64,000 nt of DNA from DAISWO01 sp036826295. Lineage in GTDB: Bacteria; Patescibacteriota; Saccharimonadia; Saccharimonadales; JAGQNJ01. Shown here one piece after another: positions 49,627 through 57,339 of the stretch. How positions within the stretch are numbered: position 1 is the first letter of the stretch; every line of letters starts with the position of its first letter. Position numbers and translations under genes: made by a program. Location: contig DAISWO010000002.1 of NCBI GenBank assembly GCA_036826295.1, positions 1 through 64,000 of the forward strand, read 5' to 3'. The notes under the pieces are model-generated. The model saw only the letters and a list, made by a program, of their open reading frames with translations, ran no database searches and was not told the DNA's origin.

Positions 49627-51663
49627 ATGTTAACCACCAAGAGATTATCAGATTTGAGCGGTGTTGGGCCGGTTGTCGAAAATAATTTACGAACTATCGG
49701 GATCAAAACAATCGAAGACTTACTGAATTATTACCCCCGGCGCTACGACGATTATTCAAATTTGATCCCAATTAGTGAAATTAATCCTGGTCAAGTATCA
49801 ATCAAAGGAAGAATATCCAATAGTGTTGGGCGCTATGTTAGGCGAGGAATGCATATTACCGAAGCTGTACTAACAGACAAAACGGGCTCTGTTCGTTTGG
49901 TTTGGTTTAATCAGCCTTATCGAGCTAATTCATTAAAAAATGGCAGTAATTATTTCGTTTCGGGCTTGTTTCAGCTCAGTCGACAAAGAATGAGTATAAT
50001 CAACCCGTCTTTGGAGTTGGTTAGTGATTTTCCGATTAATACCGCAAGAATCTTACCGGTCTACCCTCAATCAAGGACAATTAAGTCACCGCAACTAAGA
50101 AAATTAATAAAACTTGCTTTTGACTACGTTGACACGATCCCAGAATATATACCTAAAGAAGCAAAATCAAAGTATGGCCTGATTAGTCTTAGACAAGCGT
50201 TATTTCAACTACATTTCCCTAAATCTGAAGCAGAATTAAGTACCGCTAAAAACACCTTAGGATTTATTGAACTTTTCGAGTTAATACTTGCTAGCCAAGT
50301 TAGTAAAAGCGATTTAGGAAAGTTAAAATCAGTAAAAATAGGCTTCGATGAGAACGTAGCAAAAAAATTTACTAGCGCCCTAAATTTTGACTTGACTGAT
50401 GACCAGCGTATCGCTGTATGGCAGATATTCAAAGATATTGATAGCGATATCGCAATGAACCGTTTGTTAGAAGGTGACGTTGGTTCTGGAAAGACTGTAG
50501 TCTCTGCAATGGCTGCAGCCATGACAATATCAAATAATTTTCAAGTACTCATGCTAGCTCCAACAGAAATCTTAGCTAGGCAACATGCTCAAACTATGAT
50601 GGATCTTCTAAAACCTTTAAAGATGGATAACTACGTATCACTGTTAGTTGGAAGTATGAACAAACGTCAAAAAGAGAATGCTTATCGGTCGATTAAATCT
50701 GGTAAGTCCAAGATCTTAATTGGAACTCACGCAATTTTGCAGGAAGCTATGGATGTGCATTCACTAGGTTTAATTATTGTCGACGAACAACATCGTTTTG
50801 GAGTCGAGCAAAGAAAAGCATTATTAAAGAAAGCTGGCCACATGCCACATATGCTTAGTATGACCGCAACTCCGATTCCAAGGAGTTTAGCTCTGACAGT
50901 CTACGGCGATTTAGAGATTAGCTTACTCAAGAATAAGCCAAAAAACCGTAAGCCAGTTACTACAGACATAGTCATCCAAAACGAAAGAACTAAAGTGTAT
51001 GAATCATTAAAATTTAATCTAGATAATAATGAACAGATTTTTGTAGTTTGTCCTTTAATTGAAGAGTCCGATTCGATAAATGCTCGGTCGGTAAACGAAA
51101 TTTTTAATGATCTGTCAAAAAAAATATTTAAAAATTATAAAGTTTCATTACTGCACGGTCGATTATCCAATGACGAAAAACAACAAATTATGGAAAAGTA
51201 TATTGCCGGTAAGGTTGACGTATTGGTATCAACAACAGTGATTGAGGTTGGAGTGGATGTTGCTAATGCTACGGTTATGTGTGTCGAATCCCCTGAACGA
51301 TTCGGGCTTGCTCAGATTCATCAACTTCGTGGGCGAATTGGACGTGGCGAGAAACCAGGCAAATGTTTTTTAATGTTAAACGGTAACGATAGTCCATCTC
51401 GGAGATTAAGTGCACTAATGTCAAGTAACGACGGTTTCAAACTTGCAGAACTTGACCTTGAACTTCGTGGACCAGGGGCAATTTATGGAAACACTCAACA
51501 TGGTTTACTCGATCTGCGGATGGCAAAACTAACTGATACGAAGTTGATAAAAAACGTCAGAGATGCAGTCGGGGACGTGCTAGTTAAAGACCCTAATCTG
51601 TTACAATATATTGGACTTAAAAAACGAATAGAAAAACTCCAAAAAATAACTCATCTTAATTAA
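49627..51663 (+). CDS. recG: ATP-dependent DNA helicase RecG
   Basis: Branched-DNA helicase that reverses stalled replication forks. N-terminal wedge domain with an OB-fold (LSGVGPVVENNLRTIGI, then KGRISNSVGRYV), helicase motif I GDVGSGKTVVS, motif II VDEQHRFGVEQR, then VEVGVDVANATVMCVE and HQLRGRIGRG, followed by the C-terminal RecG segment. It is 678 residues, normal. The genes that follow (unknown, rsmD) are close enough to be co-transcribed. Confidence 0.97.
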   Translation: MLTTKRLSDLSGVGPVVENNLRTIGIKTIEDLLNYYPRRYDDYSNLIPISEINPGQVSIKGRISNSVGRYVRRGMHITEAVLTDKTGSVRLVWFNQPYRANSLKNGSNYFVSGLFQLSRQRMSIINPSLELVSDFPINTARILPVYPQSRTIKSPQLRKLIKLAFDYVDTIPEYIPKEAKSKYGLISLRQALFQLHFPKSEAELSTAKNTLGFIELFELILASQVSKSDLGKLKSVKIGFDENVAKKFTSALNFDLTDDQRIAVWQIFKDIDSDIAMNRLLEGDVGSGKTVVSAMAAAMTISNNFQVLMLAPTEILARQHAQTMMDLLKPLKMDNYVSLLVGSMNKRQKENAYRSIKSGKSKILIGTHAILQEAMDVHSLGLIIVDEQHRFGVEQRKALLKKAGHMPHMLSMTATPIPRSLALTVYGDLEISLLKNKPKNRKPVTTDIVIQNERTKVYESLKFNLDNNEQIFVVCPLIEESDSINARSVNEIFNDLSKKIFKNYKVSLLHGRLSNDEKQQIMEKYIAGKVDVLVSTTVIEVGVDVANATVMCVESPERFGLAQIHQLRGRIGRGEKPGKCFLMLNGNDSPSRRLSALMSSNDGFKLAELDLELRGPGAIYGNTQHGLLDLRMAKLTDTKLIKNVRDAVGDVLVKDPNLLQYIGLKKRIEKLQKITHLN

Positions 51664-51675
51664 TAGAAAGTAATA

Positions 51676-52488
51676 ATGTATTCAGGTTCAACACTAACAC
51701 CATTCTCAGGACGAATTTTGGGAGCACACCAAAAACTTGACAGGGTCGCCCGAACAAATTTAAAAAAAATTCTAGATAACAACGATGATTTTCCATCTTC
51801 TCGAAAAATACTCCATTTTGAAGGTAAGAAAGGCCCAGATGCAATAAAACGAAAAAGTCCGTCTAAAGACGAACCGTGGCATTATTACAGCCCTTTCGAT
51901 AATGAAGATTCGCAGCTACTAGAACTAATAGACCAGCATTATAAAAAACTAGTATTGGAGCTAAAATCAAAGAATCAGGAGAGGATAGCTTTTGAAGCAG
52001 CATGGCTGGCTCACGCCCTAACCGATGGCCTCACTCCAGCACATCATTATCCGTACGAAAAGAATATAGAAAAGATATGGGGTGGCAACAAAGAATCACG
52101 AACGACATTAAAATCAAAATGGTTCCCACCTGCTGACACGGTAAAAGAAAGATTGAATAAAACCTGGAAAGTTTGGGGCCCTAAAGGCCTAATAAGTGTG
52201 CACAGTTTGTTTGAACTGGGGATAGCAACAATTATAGCTCCGATATCTATGAAAGACTCTCTTCCGAAGCAGTCGGAACTAGATAACGCTAGCAAAATCG
52301 GTCATCTTGAAGTTTTTAAACACGCTGCTCGTGAAATCGCGGTACTCGATATGTATGAGCGGTTTATAAAAAAAGGTTGGTCACCCAAACTGGTAGTTGA
52401 TATTAGAAATAAACTGGGTCCAACAATAGCAAAAACTATCTCGATAGTTTGGTTGCTAGCAATTTACGAAGCGGGAAATAAGAAGTAG
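51676..52488 (+). CDS. Unknown protein, possibly of the zinc-dependent phospholipase C / nuclease fold
   Basis: A 270-residue soluble, helix-rich protein. The segment WLAHALTDGLTPAHHYPYEK resembles the metal-binding helices of the zinc-dependent phospholipase C and S1/P1 nuclease fold (H-x3-D-x4-P-x-H), and an earlier WHYYSPFDNED could supply further ligands. No signal peptide is seen, which is unusual for that fold since most members are secreted. The call is therefore tentative. It lies 12 bases after recG and 8 bases before rsmD. Confidence 0.7.
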   Translation: MYSGSTLTPFSGRILGAHQKLDRVARTNLKKILDNNDDFPSSRKILHFEGKKGPDAIKRKSPSKDEPWHYYSPFDNEDSQLLELIDQHYKKLVLELKSKNQERIAFEAAWLAHALTDGLTPAHHYPYEKNIEKIWGGNKESRTTLKSKWFPPADTVKERLNKTWKVWGPKGLISVHSLFELGIATIIAPISMKDSLPKQSELDNASKIGHLEVFKHAAREIAVLDMYERFIKKGWSPKLVVDIRNKLGPTIAKTISIVWLLAIYEAGNKK

Positions 52489-52496
52489 ATACATAT

Positions 52497-53030
52497 ATGA
52501 GAGTAGTAGCAGGTACATTAAAAGGCAGACAAATACTTGCTCCAACTGGCCACAGGACTCACCCAATGAGCGAAAAAGTTCGGGGAGGCTTATTTAACGT
52601 CCTTGGCGAATTAAACGGTTTAGCAATTCTGGATGCATTTGCTGGAAGTGGAGCATTAAGTGTTGAAGCTGTGAGTCGTGGCGCTAAGAGTGTTGTAGCA
52701 ATTGATATGGATAAAAAAGCCAATACTGTGCTGAAGCAGAACATCAAGGCCTTGAACGTCGGAGGTAGAATTAAGGCAATTCTTGCCAATGCCAGTGGTT
52801 GGTCGGATAATAACCCTACGCTTCAGTTTGATATTGTGTTGTCAGCGCCACCTTACGACGGCATAAAAATGACGATTTTAGAAAAGCTAGTAAAACATGT
52901 CCAGAATGACGGTCTATACATACTTGATTGGCCCGGAAAAATGGAAATTCCAGTCTTCGATTCATTAACTCAGCTTAGAGTGAAGAACTATGGCGACGCA
53001 CAACTGGTCTTTTATAAAAAAACAGGGTAA
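52497..53030 (+). CDS. rsmD: 16S rRNA (guanine-N2)-methyltransferase RsmD
   Basis: Methylates a guanine of 16S rRNA (G966 in E. coli numbering) with SAM. Typical start MRVVAGTLKGRQI followed by HPMSEKVRGGLFNVL, SAM motif DAFAGSGALSVEAVSRGA, and the catalytic DPPY-type motif, here SAPPYDG with alanine before the prolines. It is 177 residues, normal. The tRNA-Leu gene starts 30 bases after its stop. Confidence 0.93.
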   Translation: MRVVAGTLKGRQILAPTGHRTHPMSEKVRGGLFNVLGELNGLAILDAFAGSGALSVEAVSRGAKSVVAIDMDKKANTVLKQNIKALNVGGRIKAILANASGWSDNNPTLQFDIVLSAPPYDGIKMTILEKLVKHVQNDGLYILDWPGKMEIPVFDSLTQLRVKNYGDAQLVFYKKTG

Positions 53031-53060
53031 AATCGTACAGTTACCAAATTATTGCATTAT

Positions 53061-53145
53061 GGGGATGTGGTGGAATTGGTAGACACGCTAGTCTTAGGAA
53101 CTAGTGCCGCAAGGCGTGTAGGTTCGAGTCCTATCATCCCCACCA
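53061..53145 (+). tRNA. tRNA-Leu (anticodon UAG), CCA encoded
   Basis: Full cloverleaf of a class II tRNA. Acceptor stem GGGGATG/CATCCCC, anticodon stem CTAGT/ACTAG with loop CTTAGGA giving anticodon TAG at 53095-53097, a long variable arm (TGCCGCAAGGCG), T arm with GTTCGAGTC, discriminator A and encoded CCA at 53143-53145. It reads CUN leucine codons. Right after it lies the promoter of the histidine leader. Confidence 0.97.
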
Positions 53146-53174
53146 TTGCAAAACATTGACGAGTATGACATAAT
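53146..53174 (+). promoter_or_regulatory. Probable promoter of the histidine leader and hisS unit
   Basis: TTGCAA immediately after the tRNA CCA, 17 bases, CATAAT. The start would be near 53181, five bases before the leader ATG. A TAAAAT at 53176-53181 is an alternative -10 box. Read-through from the tRNA gene is also possible. Confidence 0.5.
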
Positions 53175-53185
53175 ATAAAATCGTA

Positions 53186-53245
53186 ATGAATATATTTTCA
53201 ACTAACCAACATCACGTACATACGTTGCCGGAGCTGATCGGTTAG
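53186..53245 (+). CDS. Histidine-rich leader peptide of the hisS attenuator
   Basis: A 19-codon frame, MNIFSTNQHHVHTLPELIG, with three histidines in four codons (53210-53221) and a stop at 53243-53245. It sits between a promoter and an intrinsic terminator, upstream of a LOG-like gene and hisS. Base-pairing fits an attenuator: 53200-53207 (AACTAACC) with 53240-53247 (GGTTAGTT); or 53235-53241 (TGATCGG) with 53276-53283 (CCGGATCA, one bulge); or the terminator. The stop codon lies inside segment 2, as in his and trp leaders of enteric bacteria. The start codon is 5 bases from the predicted transcript start, with no ribosome site. The peptide itself has probably no function. Confidence 0.7.
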   Translation: MNIFSTNQHHVHTLPELIG

Positions 53246-53271
53246 TTTTCTATTGTCCTAAAAAACATACG

Positions 53272-53296
53272 AACGCCGGATCACTCCGGCGTTTTT
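53272..53296 (+). terminator. Attenuator terminator upstream of the LOG-like/hisS genes
   Basis: Perfect 9-bp stem AACGCCGGA/TCCGGCGTT around TCAC, with five T residues at 53292-53296. It stands 26 bases after the leader stop codon and 32 bases before the next gene's GTG, so it would end the leader transcript when histidine is sufficient. Confidence 0.88.
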
Positions 53297-53328
53297 GCTA
53301 TATTTACATAAATTTTTAGGAGAAAAAC

Positions 53329-53856
53329 GTGAGTAATAGAATATTACAAATAGGCGTCATTGGGTCAATGGCAGACCTGAACTATTCAGCGAATCTAGTA
53401 AAGCTAGCTCAAGAAGTGGGAGCTCAGATAGCTAAAGCAGGCTACACACTCGTGTTTGGTGCCGAAAAGGACTTCGATTCCCTGTCTACAATTGCTGCCC
53501 GATCGGCTGTAGTAGCAGGAGGTGTTACTGTGGGTGTAACGTACGACAAGGGCTTACGGGTTTTTGATCCAAATAGTGCAACTATAATTATTGCTACAGG
53601 TTTAGTTCGTGGGGGTGGCCGTGAAATGGTACAGTCTTTGAGTTGTGATGGCATTATAGCTATTAGCGGTGGATCTGGAACTTTGAATGAGCTAGCTGTC
53701 GCCTACCAGGCGAGCATCCCAGCGGTAGTTCTTGGTAAAACTGGATGGTCAGGAAAACTTATTGGAACGTATCTTGATGGTCGAAAACGATATAAGTATG
53801 AATCGGCATCAACCGCAACAGATGCGCTCACTAAATTGTTAAAAATGGTAAACTAG
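53329..53856 (+). CDS. LOG/TIGR00725-family protein
   Basis: A 175-residue Rossmann-like protein of the LOG superfamily: VIGSMADLNYSANLV at the N-terminus, the ATGLVRGGGREMVQS middle, and the signature SGGSGTLNELAVAYQ (S-GGxGTxxE), then IPAVVLGKTGWSG. LOG enzymes are nucleoside 5'-monophosphate phosphoribohydrolases; TIGR00725 members are uncharacterised. The GTG start has AGGAG six bases upstream. It lies behind the histidine attenuator and 8 bases before hisS, so it should be controlled by histidine supply. Confidence 0.85.
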   Translation: MSNRILQIGVIGSMADLNYSANLVKLAQEVGAQIAKAGYTLVFGAEKDFDSLSTIAARSAVVAGGVTVGVTYDKGLRVFDPNSATIIIATGLVRGGGREMVQSLSCDGIIAISGGSGTLNELAVAYQASIPAVVLGKTGWSGKLIGTYLDGRKRYKYESASTATDALTKLLKMVN

Positions 53857-53864
53857 GAGGAAAT

Positions 53865-55103
53865 ATGAAACTTTCAACACAGCCCTACAAAGGAACAAGA
53901 GATTTTTACCCAGAGGATATGCGTGTGCGCAAATGGATGTTTGATAAATGGCGACAGGCCTGTGAATCGTTTGGGTATGAGGAATATGACGGACCAATTT
54001 TGGAGCCGTTAGAGCTTTTTGCGTCAAAAACTAGTGACGAGATCGTAAACGAGCAGACCTATAGTTTTACTGACAGAGGAGACCGCAAAGTAGTCATGCG
54101 CCCAGAGATGACGCCTACGGTGTCACGAATGGTGGCTGCAAAACGTCAGGAGCTTGGCTATCCTCTTCGTTTGTACAGTATTCCTAATTGTTTTCGTTAT
54201 GAACGTCCGCAAAAAGGTCGCTTGCGAGAGTTTTGGCAACTAAACGCAGATATCTTTGGCGTTATTGGTACTGAAGCTGATATTGAAGTGATTATGCTAG
54301 CTGATGCAATCATGAAATTATTTGGTGCAAAACCGGACCAATATCAGATACAAATCAGTAGTCGAAAAATAGTTCAAGACATTTTTGACGAATTAAATCT
54401 TTTGGACGATCAAAGAAAAGACATCGTTACGCTGATAGATAAAAAAGAAAAAATCGAAAAACAAGAATGGGAGAATCTGTTCTACGAAGTTCTCGAGAAA
54501 AATACCGCCGACAAAATACTAGAGTTTTTGCGAAAAGACGAAACGCCAGTAAATGCCAATAAAGTGATACAAGAGCTAAAACAGCGCGGTATTAAAAACG
54601 TTGTCTTTAATAGGTATTTAGCACGCGGCTTTGAGTACTATACAGACATAGTTTTCGAGGTATTTGATACCAATTCTGAGAATAATCGATCGATGTTTGG
54701 CGGAGGTCGGTATGACGGGCTTGTAGGTCAGTTTGGTGTAGAGCCAGTGCCTACGGTTGGTTTCGGAATGGGTGACGCGACCCTTCAAAACTTTTTGGAG
54801 AGTAATAACTTAATACCAGAATTAAACACCCAGACTAATATTTACATCGCTACAATTGGAGACGCGGTGTTTGGTGCACAAGATGTCGCTCAAGAACTTC
54901 GTAACAAGGGAATGAATGTCGCGATTGATCTATCAGGCAAAAAACTTGATAAACAGATAAAAACAGCTGACAAAAAGGGAGTAAAAAACGTACTTTTTGT
55001 GGGTGAAGAGGAACTAAAAACACAGAAATATAAACTCAAGAACCTAGAGACTGGCGATGAACAGACGCTTTCAGTGAAAGAAATTGCCGAGAAACTTAGT
55101 TAA
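53865..55103 (+). CDS. hisS: Histidine--tRNA ligase
   Basis: Class II synthetase charging tRNA-His. It shows the N-terminal YKGTRDFYPED, RPEMTPTVSRM, motif 2 with FRYERPQKGRLREFWQ, the histidine-binding ARGFEYYTDIVFE, and a C-terminal anticodon-binding domain (IYIATIGDAVFGAQDVAQEL). It is 412 residues, normal. Motif 3 is VGFGMGDATLQNF, so the arginine that contacts ATP in most class II enzymes (usually GLER) is missing. The ATG has a strong AGGAGG. It forms a unit with the LOG-like gene under the leader-peptide attenuator; a one-base overlap (TAATG) joins it to the next gene. Confidence 0.96.
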   Translation: MKLSTQPYKGTRDFYPEDMRVRKWMFDKWRQACESFGYEEYDGPILEPLELFASKTSDEIVNEQTYSFTDRGDRKVVMRPEMTPTVSRMVAAKRQELGYPLRLYSIPNCFRYERPQKGRLREFWQLNADIFGVIGTEADIEVIMLADAIMKLFGAKPDQYQIQISSRKIVQDIFDELNLLDDQRKDIVTLIDKKEKIEKQEWENLFYEVLEKNTADKILEFLRKDETPVNANKVIQELKQRGIKNVVFNRYLARGFEYYTDIVFEVFDTNSENNRSMFGGGRYDGLVGQFGVEPVPTVGFGMGDATLQNFLESNNLIPELNTQTNIYIATIGDAVFGAQDVAQELRNKGMNVAIDLSGKKLDKQIKTADKKGVKNVLFVGEEELKTQKYKLKNLETGDEQTLSVKEIAEKLS

Positions 55104-55558
55104 TGCGAGCAATAAATCATGCGCTAACTGGATCGATTATTGGGTTCAGCGTCGGTAATCCTATCGCTATTCCGATCGCTTTTGCATCACATTTTGTACT
55201 GGATAGTCTGCCGCATTATGGCGACAGGAGTCGATCAGAAGTCGAGGTGCACAACAGTAAAGAGTTCAAAATACTCCTGATAGTCGATGCTTTTCTGTGC
55301 GGATTGCTTGTGATTATCCTTGGGATTAACGGTGTGACTGACTGGCAGTTAGCAGCACTTTGCGCGTTCGCAGGAGCGTCGCCAGATCTGTTTTCTGTCC
55401 CACGATTTAAGCGATCAATTACTGAAAAGAAGGAATACGTCGGAAACGCTTTTCAGAGATTCCACAAAAAGATCCAATGGGGCGAAAAACCATGGGGTAA
55501 GTATGTTGAAATTGTCTGGTTCATTGCATCGGTTGTAATACTGGCAATAATTATCTGA
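55103..55558 (+). CDS. Membrane protein, YdjM/DUF457-like
   Basis: A 151-residue protein with three or four hydrophobic segments. The start AINHALTGSIIG and the HFVLDSLPHYGDR motif with conserved His and Asp recall the YdjM-like membrane-bound metal-dependent hydrolases; GASPDLFSVPRF adds another acidic motif. Its start overlaps the hisS stop by one base. Function is unknown and the family name rests on motif resemblance. Confidence 0.7.
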   Translation: MRAINHALTGSIIGFSVGNPIAIPIAFASHFVLDSLPHYGDRSRSEVEVHNSKEFKILLIVDAFLCGLLVIILGINGVTDWQLAALCAFAGASPDLFSVPRFKRSITEKKEYVGNAFQRFHKKIQWGEKPWGKYVEIVWFIASVVILAIII

Positions 55559-55578
55559 ATCTGTTAACATAGCAAACC

Positions 55579-56859
55579 ATGCAAGTAAAACGACAAAATA
55601 TCACTGATACAAAATTAACACTGACGGTTTCGGCTGATCCTAAAGATCTGCAGACAATTAAACAGATTACGCTTGAAAGACTGCGATCAACTGTCAAGCT
55701 TCCAGGTTTTCGTGAAGGTAAAGTCCCTATCAATCTAGTCGAGAAAAATGTTGATCAGCAGACTTTGCAGACAGAATTTATGGATGAAGCCCTAAATCAG
55801 TTGTATCCGCAGGCTGCGAAAAACGAGAAGATTCGACCTGTCGATAGACCAAAGATATCTATAAAAAAGTTTGTACCATATACAGACTTAGAATTCGAAG
55901 CAGAAGTTGAGATATTAGGACCAATAAAACTTGCTAATTACAAAACCATAAAAAAACCTCTTAAGAAGGTTGCTGTTACGGAAAAAGAAGTAGATGATGT
56001 GTTGGATAATTTAGCTGTCAGGCAATCTAAAAAAACTGAAGTCTCGCGATCAGCAAAGGACTCTGATGAAGTTTGGATAGATTTTAGTGGAGTCGACTCA
56101 AAAAACCAGTCTATTCCTGGGGCAGACGGTAAGGACTATCCGTTAGTCCTCGGTAGTAAAACGTTTATTCCTGGTTTTGAAGAAAAGTTGGTTGGTAAAA
56201 AAGCTAAAGATGAAGTCGCATTTACACTGACGTTTCCTAAAGACTACGGTGCAAAAAAGCTTGCCGGTCAAAAAGTTACATTTACAGTGATCGTTAAAAA
56301 AGTCGAAGAAGTCACAAAACCAAAAATAGATGATGATTTCGCAAAGAATGCCGGACCATTTAAAAACCTAGCAGGGCTAAGATCTGATATTAAAGCTCAG
56401 CTGTTGGCAGAAAAGCAAAAACAAGCGTTGCAACAACAAGAATCAGATATTATTCGTGAAGTTACTGAAAAATCAACTGTATCTATTCCAGATTCACTTG
56501 TTACTGATCAAGTCGAACGACTGCTTCAAGATTTTAAACAAGATCTTACTTATCGTGGTTTAACCTATCCAGAGTTTTTAAAACAAGAAGGTTTTACTGA
56601 AGAATCTTATAAAGAAAAAGTATTACTTCCCGAAGCCAAGAACAGAGTTAAAGCAGGATTAGTACTGGCCGAAATTGCTGAAAAAGAAAGTATCAGTGTG
56701 TCGTCTGACGAGGTTGACACTAGGATCCAGACATTAAAAGCTCAATATACTGATCCAAAAATGCACGAAGAACTAGATAAAGAAGATTCAAAACGAGATA
56801 TTTCGTCTCGATTAATGACTGAAAAAACCATCAACCAATTAGTTAGCTACTCAAAGTAA
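55579..56859 (+). CDS. tig: Trigger factor
   Basis: Ribosome-bound chaperone with prolyl isomerase activity. The N-terminal ribosome-binding domain has the signature LPGFREGKVP at the exit-tunnel loop, the FKBP-like insert lies at about residues 150-245 (SDEVWIDFSGVDS, IPGFEEKLVGKKAKDE, KVTFTVIVKKVEE), and the helical C-terminal chaperone arms complete 426 residues. An extended -10 (TGT-TAACAT) ends 8 bases before the ATG. clpP follows after one small gene, a common order in bacteria. Confidence 0.95.
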   Translation: MQVKRQNITDTKLTLTVSADPKDLQTIKQITLERLRSTVKLPGFREGKVPINLVEKNVDQQTLQTEFMDEALNQLYPQAAKNEKIRPVDRPKISIKKFVPYTDLEFEAEVEILGPIKLANYKTIKKPLKKVAVTEKEVDDVLDNLAVRQSKKTEVSRSAKDSDEVWIDFSGVDSKNQSIPGADGKDYPLVLGSKTFIPGFEEKLVGKKAKDEVAFTLTFPKDYGAKKLAGQKVTFTVIVKKVEEVTKPKIDDDFAKNAGPFKNLAGLRSDIKAQLLAEKQKQALQQQESDIIREVTEKSTVSIPDSLVTDQVERLLQDFKQDLTYRGLTYPEFLKQEGFTEESYKEKVLLPEAKNRVKAGLVLAEIAEKESISVSSDEVDTRIQTLKAQYTDPKMHEELDKEDSKRDISSRLMTEKTINQLVSYSK

Positions 56860-56862
56860 CTA

Positions 56863-56891
56863 TTGACAAACCCATACAGAGCTTATACAAT
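56863..56891 (+). promoter_or_regulatory. Promoter of the 125-residue unknown gene
   Basis: TTGACA, 17 bases, TACAAT, then 6 bases to the ATG at 56898. Same leaderless geometry as the promoter at 7995. Confidence 0.7.
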
Positions 56892-56897
56892 AGTTTT

Positions 56898-57275
56898 ATG
56901 TCAGATAATCCCGAATTAAACTTTGAAGATGTTCGTTCAAACACAGATTTAGTGTCTCTAGGTGTTGAGCTCGAAAGAAGATATCCTGAGCTTGAACTTG
57001 GGATTCTCGCAGTTATGTCAAGATACGTAGAGACGCAAAGAGGTCCGAACGATATTGATAACGCAGTTAATGGTTTCAGGAGTCTGGTTATGAGCGGCGT
57101 TAATCATGTCGAAACGATCGAGCAAGAAGTACAGCCTCACCACAGTTTACTTACTCCATCTACTTATAAACGACTCGAAAGGCAAGGAGTTCTACCTGAT
57201 CATAGGGTTGATGTATCGAGGTCTTCAAAGCCGGATTATGGGATCATTGGTAGAATGCTAGCCCGTATAAACTAG
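56898..57275 (+). CDS. Unknown 125-residue protein
   Basis: Soluble, acidic N-terminus with helical repeats (LVSLGVELERRYPELELGI, MSRYVETQRG) and a basic C-terminal part. No family recognised. The well-formed promoter 6 bases before the ATG supports it. Its stop codon lies inside the CIRCE operator of clpP, so HrcA bound there would stand directly at the end of this gene. Confidence 0.65.
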   Translation: MSDNPELNFEDVRSNTDLVSLGVELERRYPELELGILAVMSRYVETQRGPNDIDNAVNGFRSLVMSGVNHVETIEQEVQPHHSLLTPSTYKRLERQGVLPDHRVDVSRSSKPDYGIIGRMLARIN

Positions 57276-57298
57276 CACTCTTGACGTTAGAGTGCCAA
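57272..57298 (+). promoter_or_regulatory. CIRCE operator (HrcA site) of clpP
   Basis: CTAGCACTC, 9 bases, GAGTGCCAA: 16 of 18 positions match the CIRCE consensus. As at clpC, the centre holds the -35 box (TTGACG). The left end overlaps the stop codon of the upstream gene. Confidence 0.88.
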
Positions 57299-57310
57299 AT
57301 CATATATTAT
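57281..57310 (+). promoter_or_regulatory. Promoter of clpP
   Basis: TTGACG inside the CIRCE centre, then TATTAT after 18 bases (TATATT after 16 is an alternative). The start is predicted near 57317, with a short leader carrying GGAG 8 bases before the ATG. Confidence 0.75.
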
Positions 57311-57339
57311 AAAAAGTGATAATTAATGGAGTGTTTTTT

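Noticed and set aside
53146..53328. T-box riboswitch upstream of hisS
   Set aside because: No AGGGTGG-type T-box sequence and no specifier stem; the region is too short, and the leader-peptide layout explains it better.
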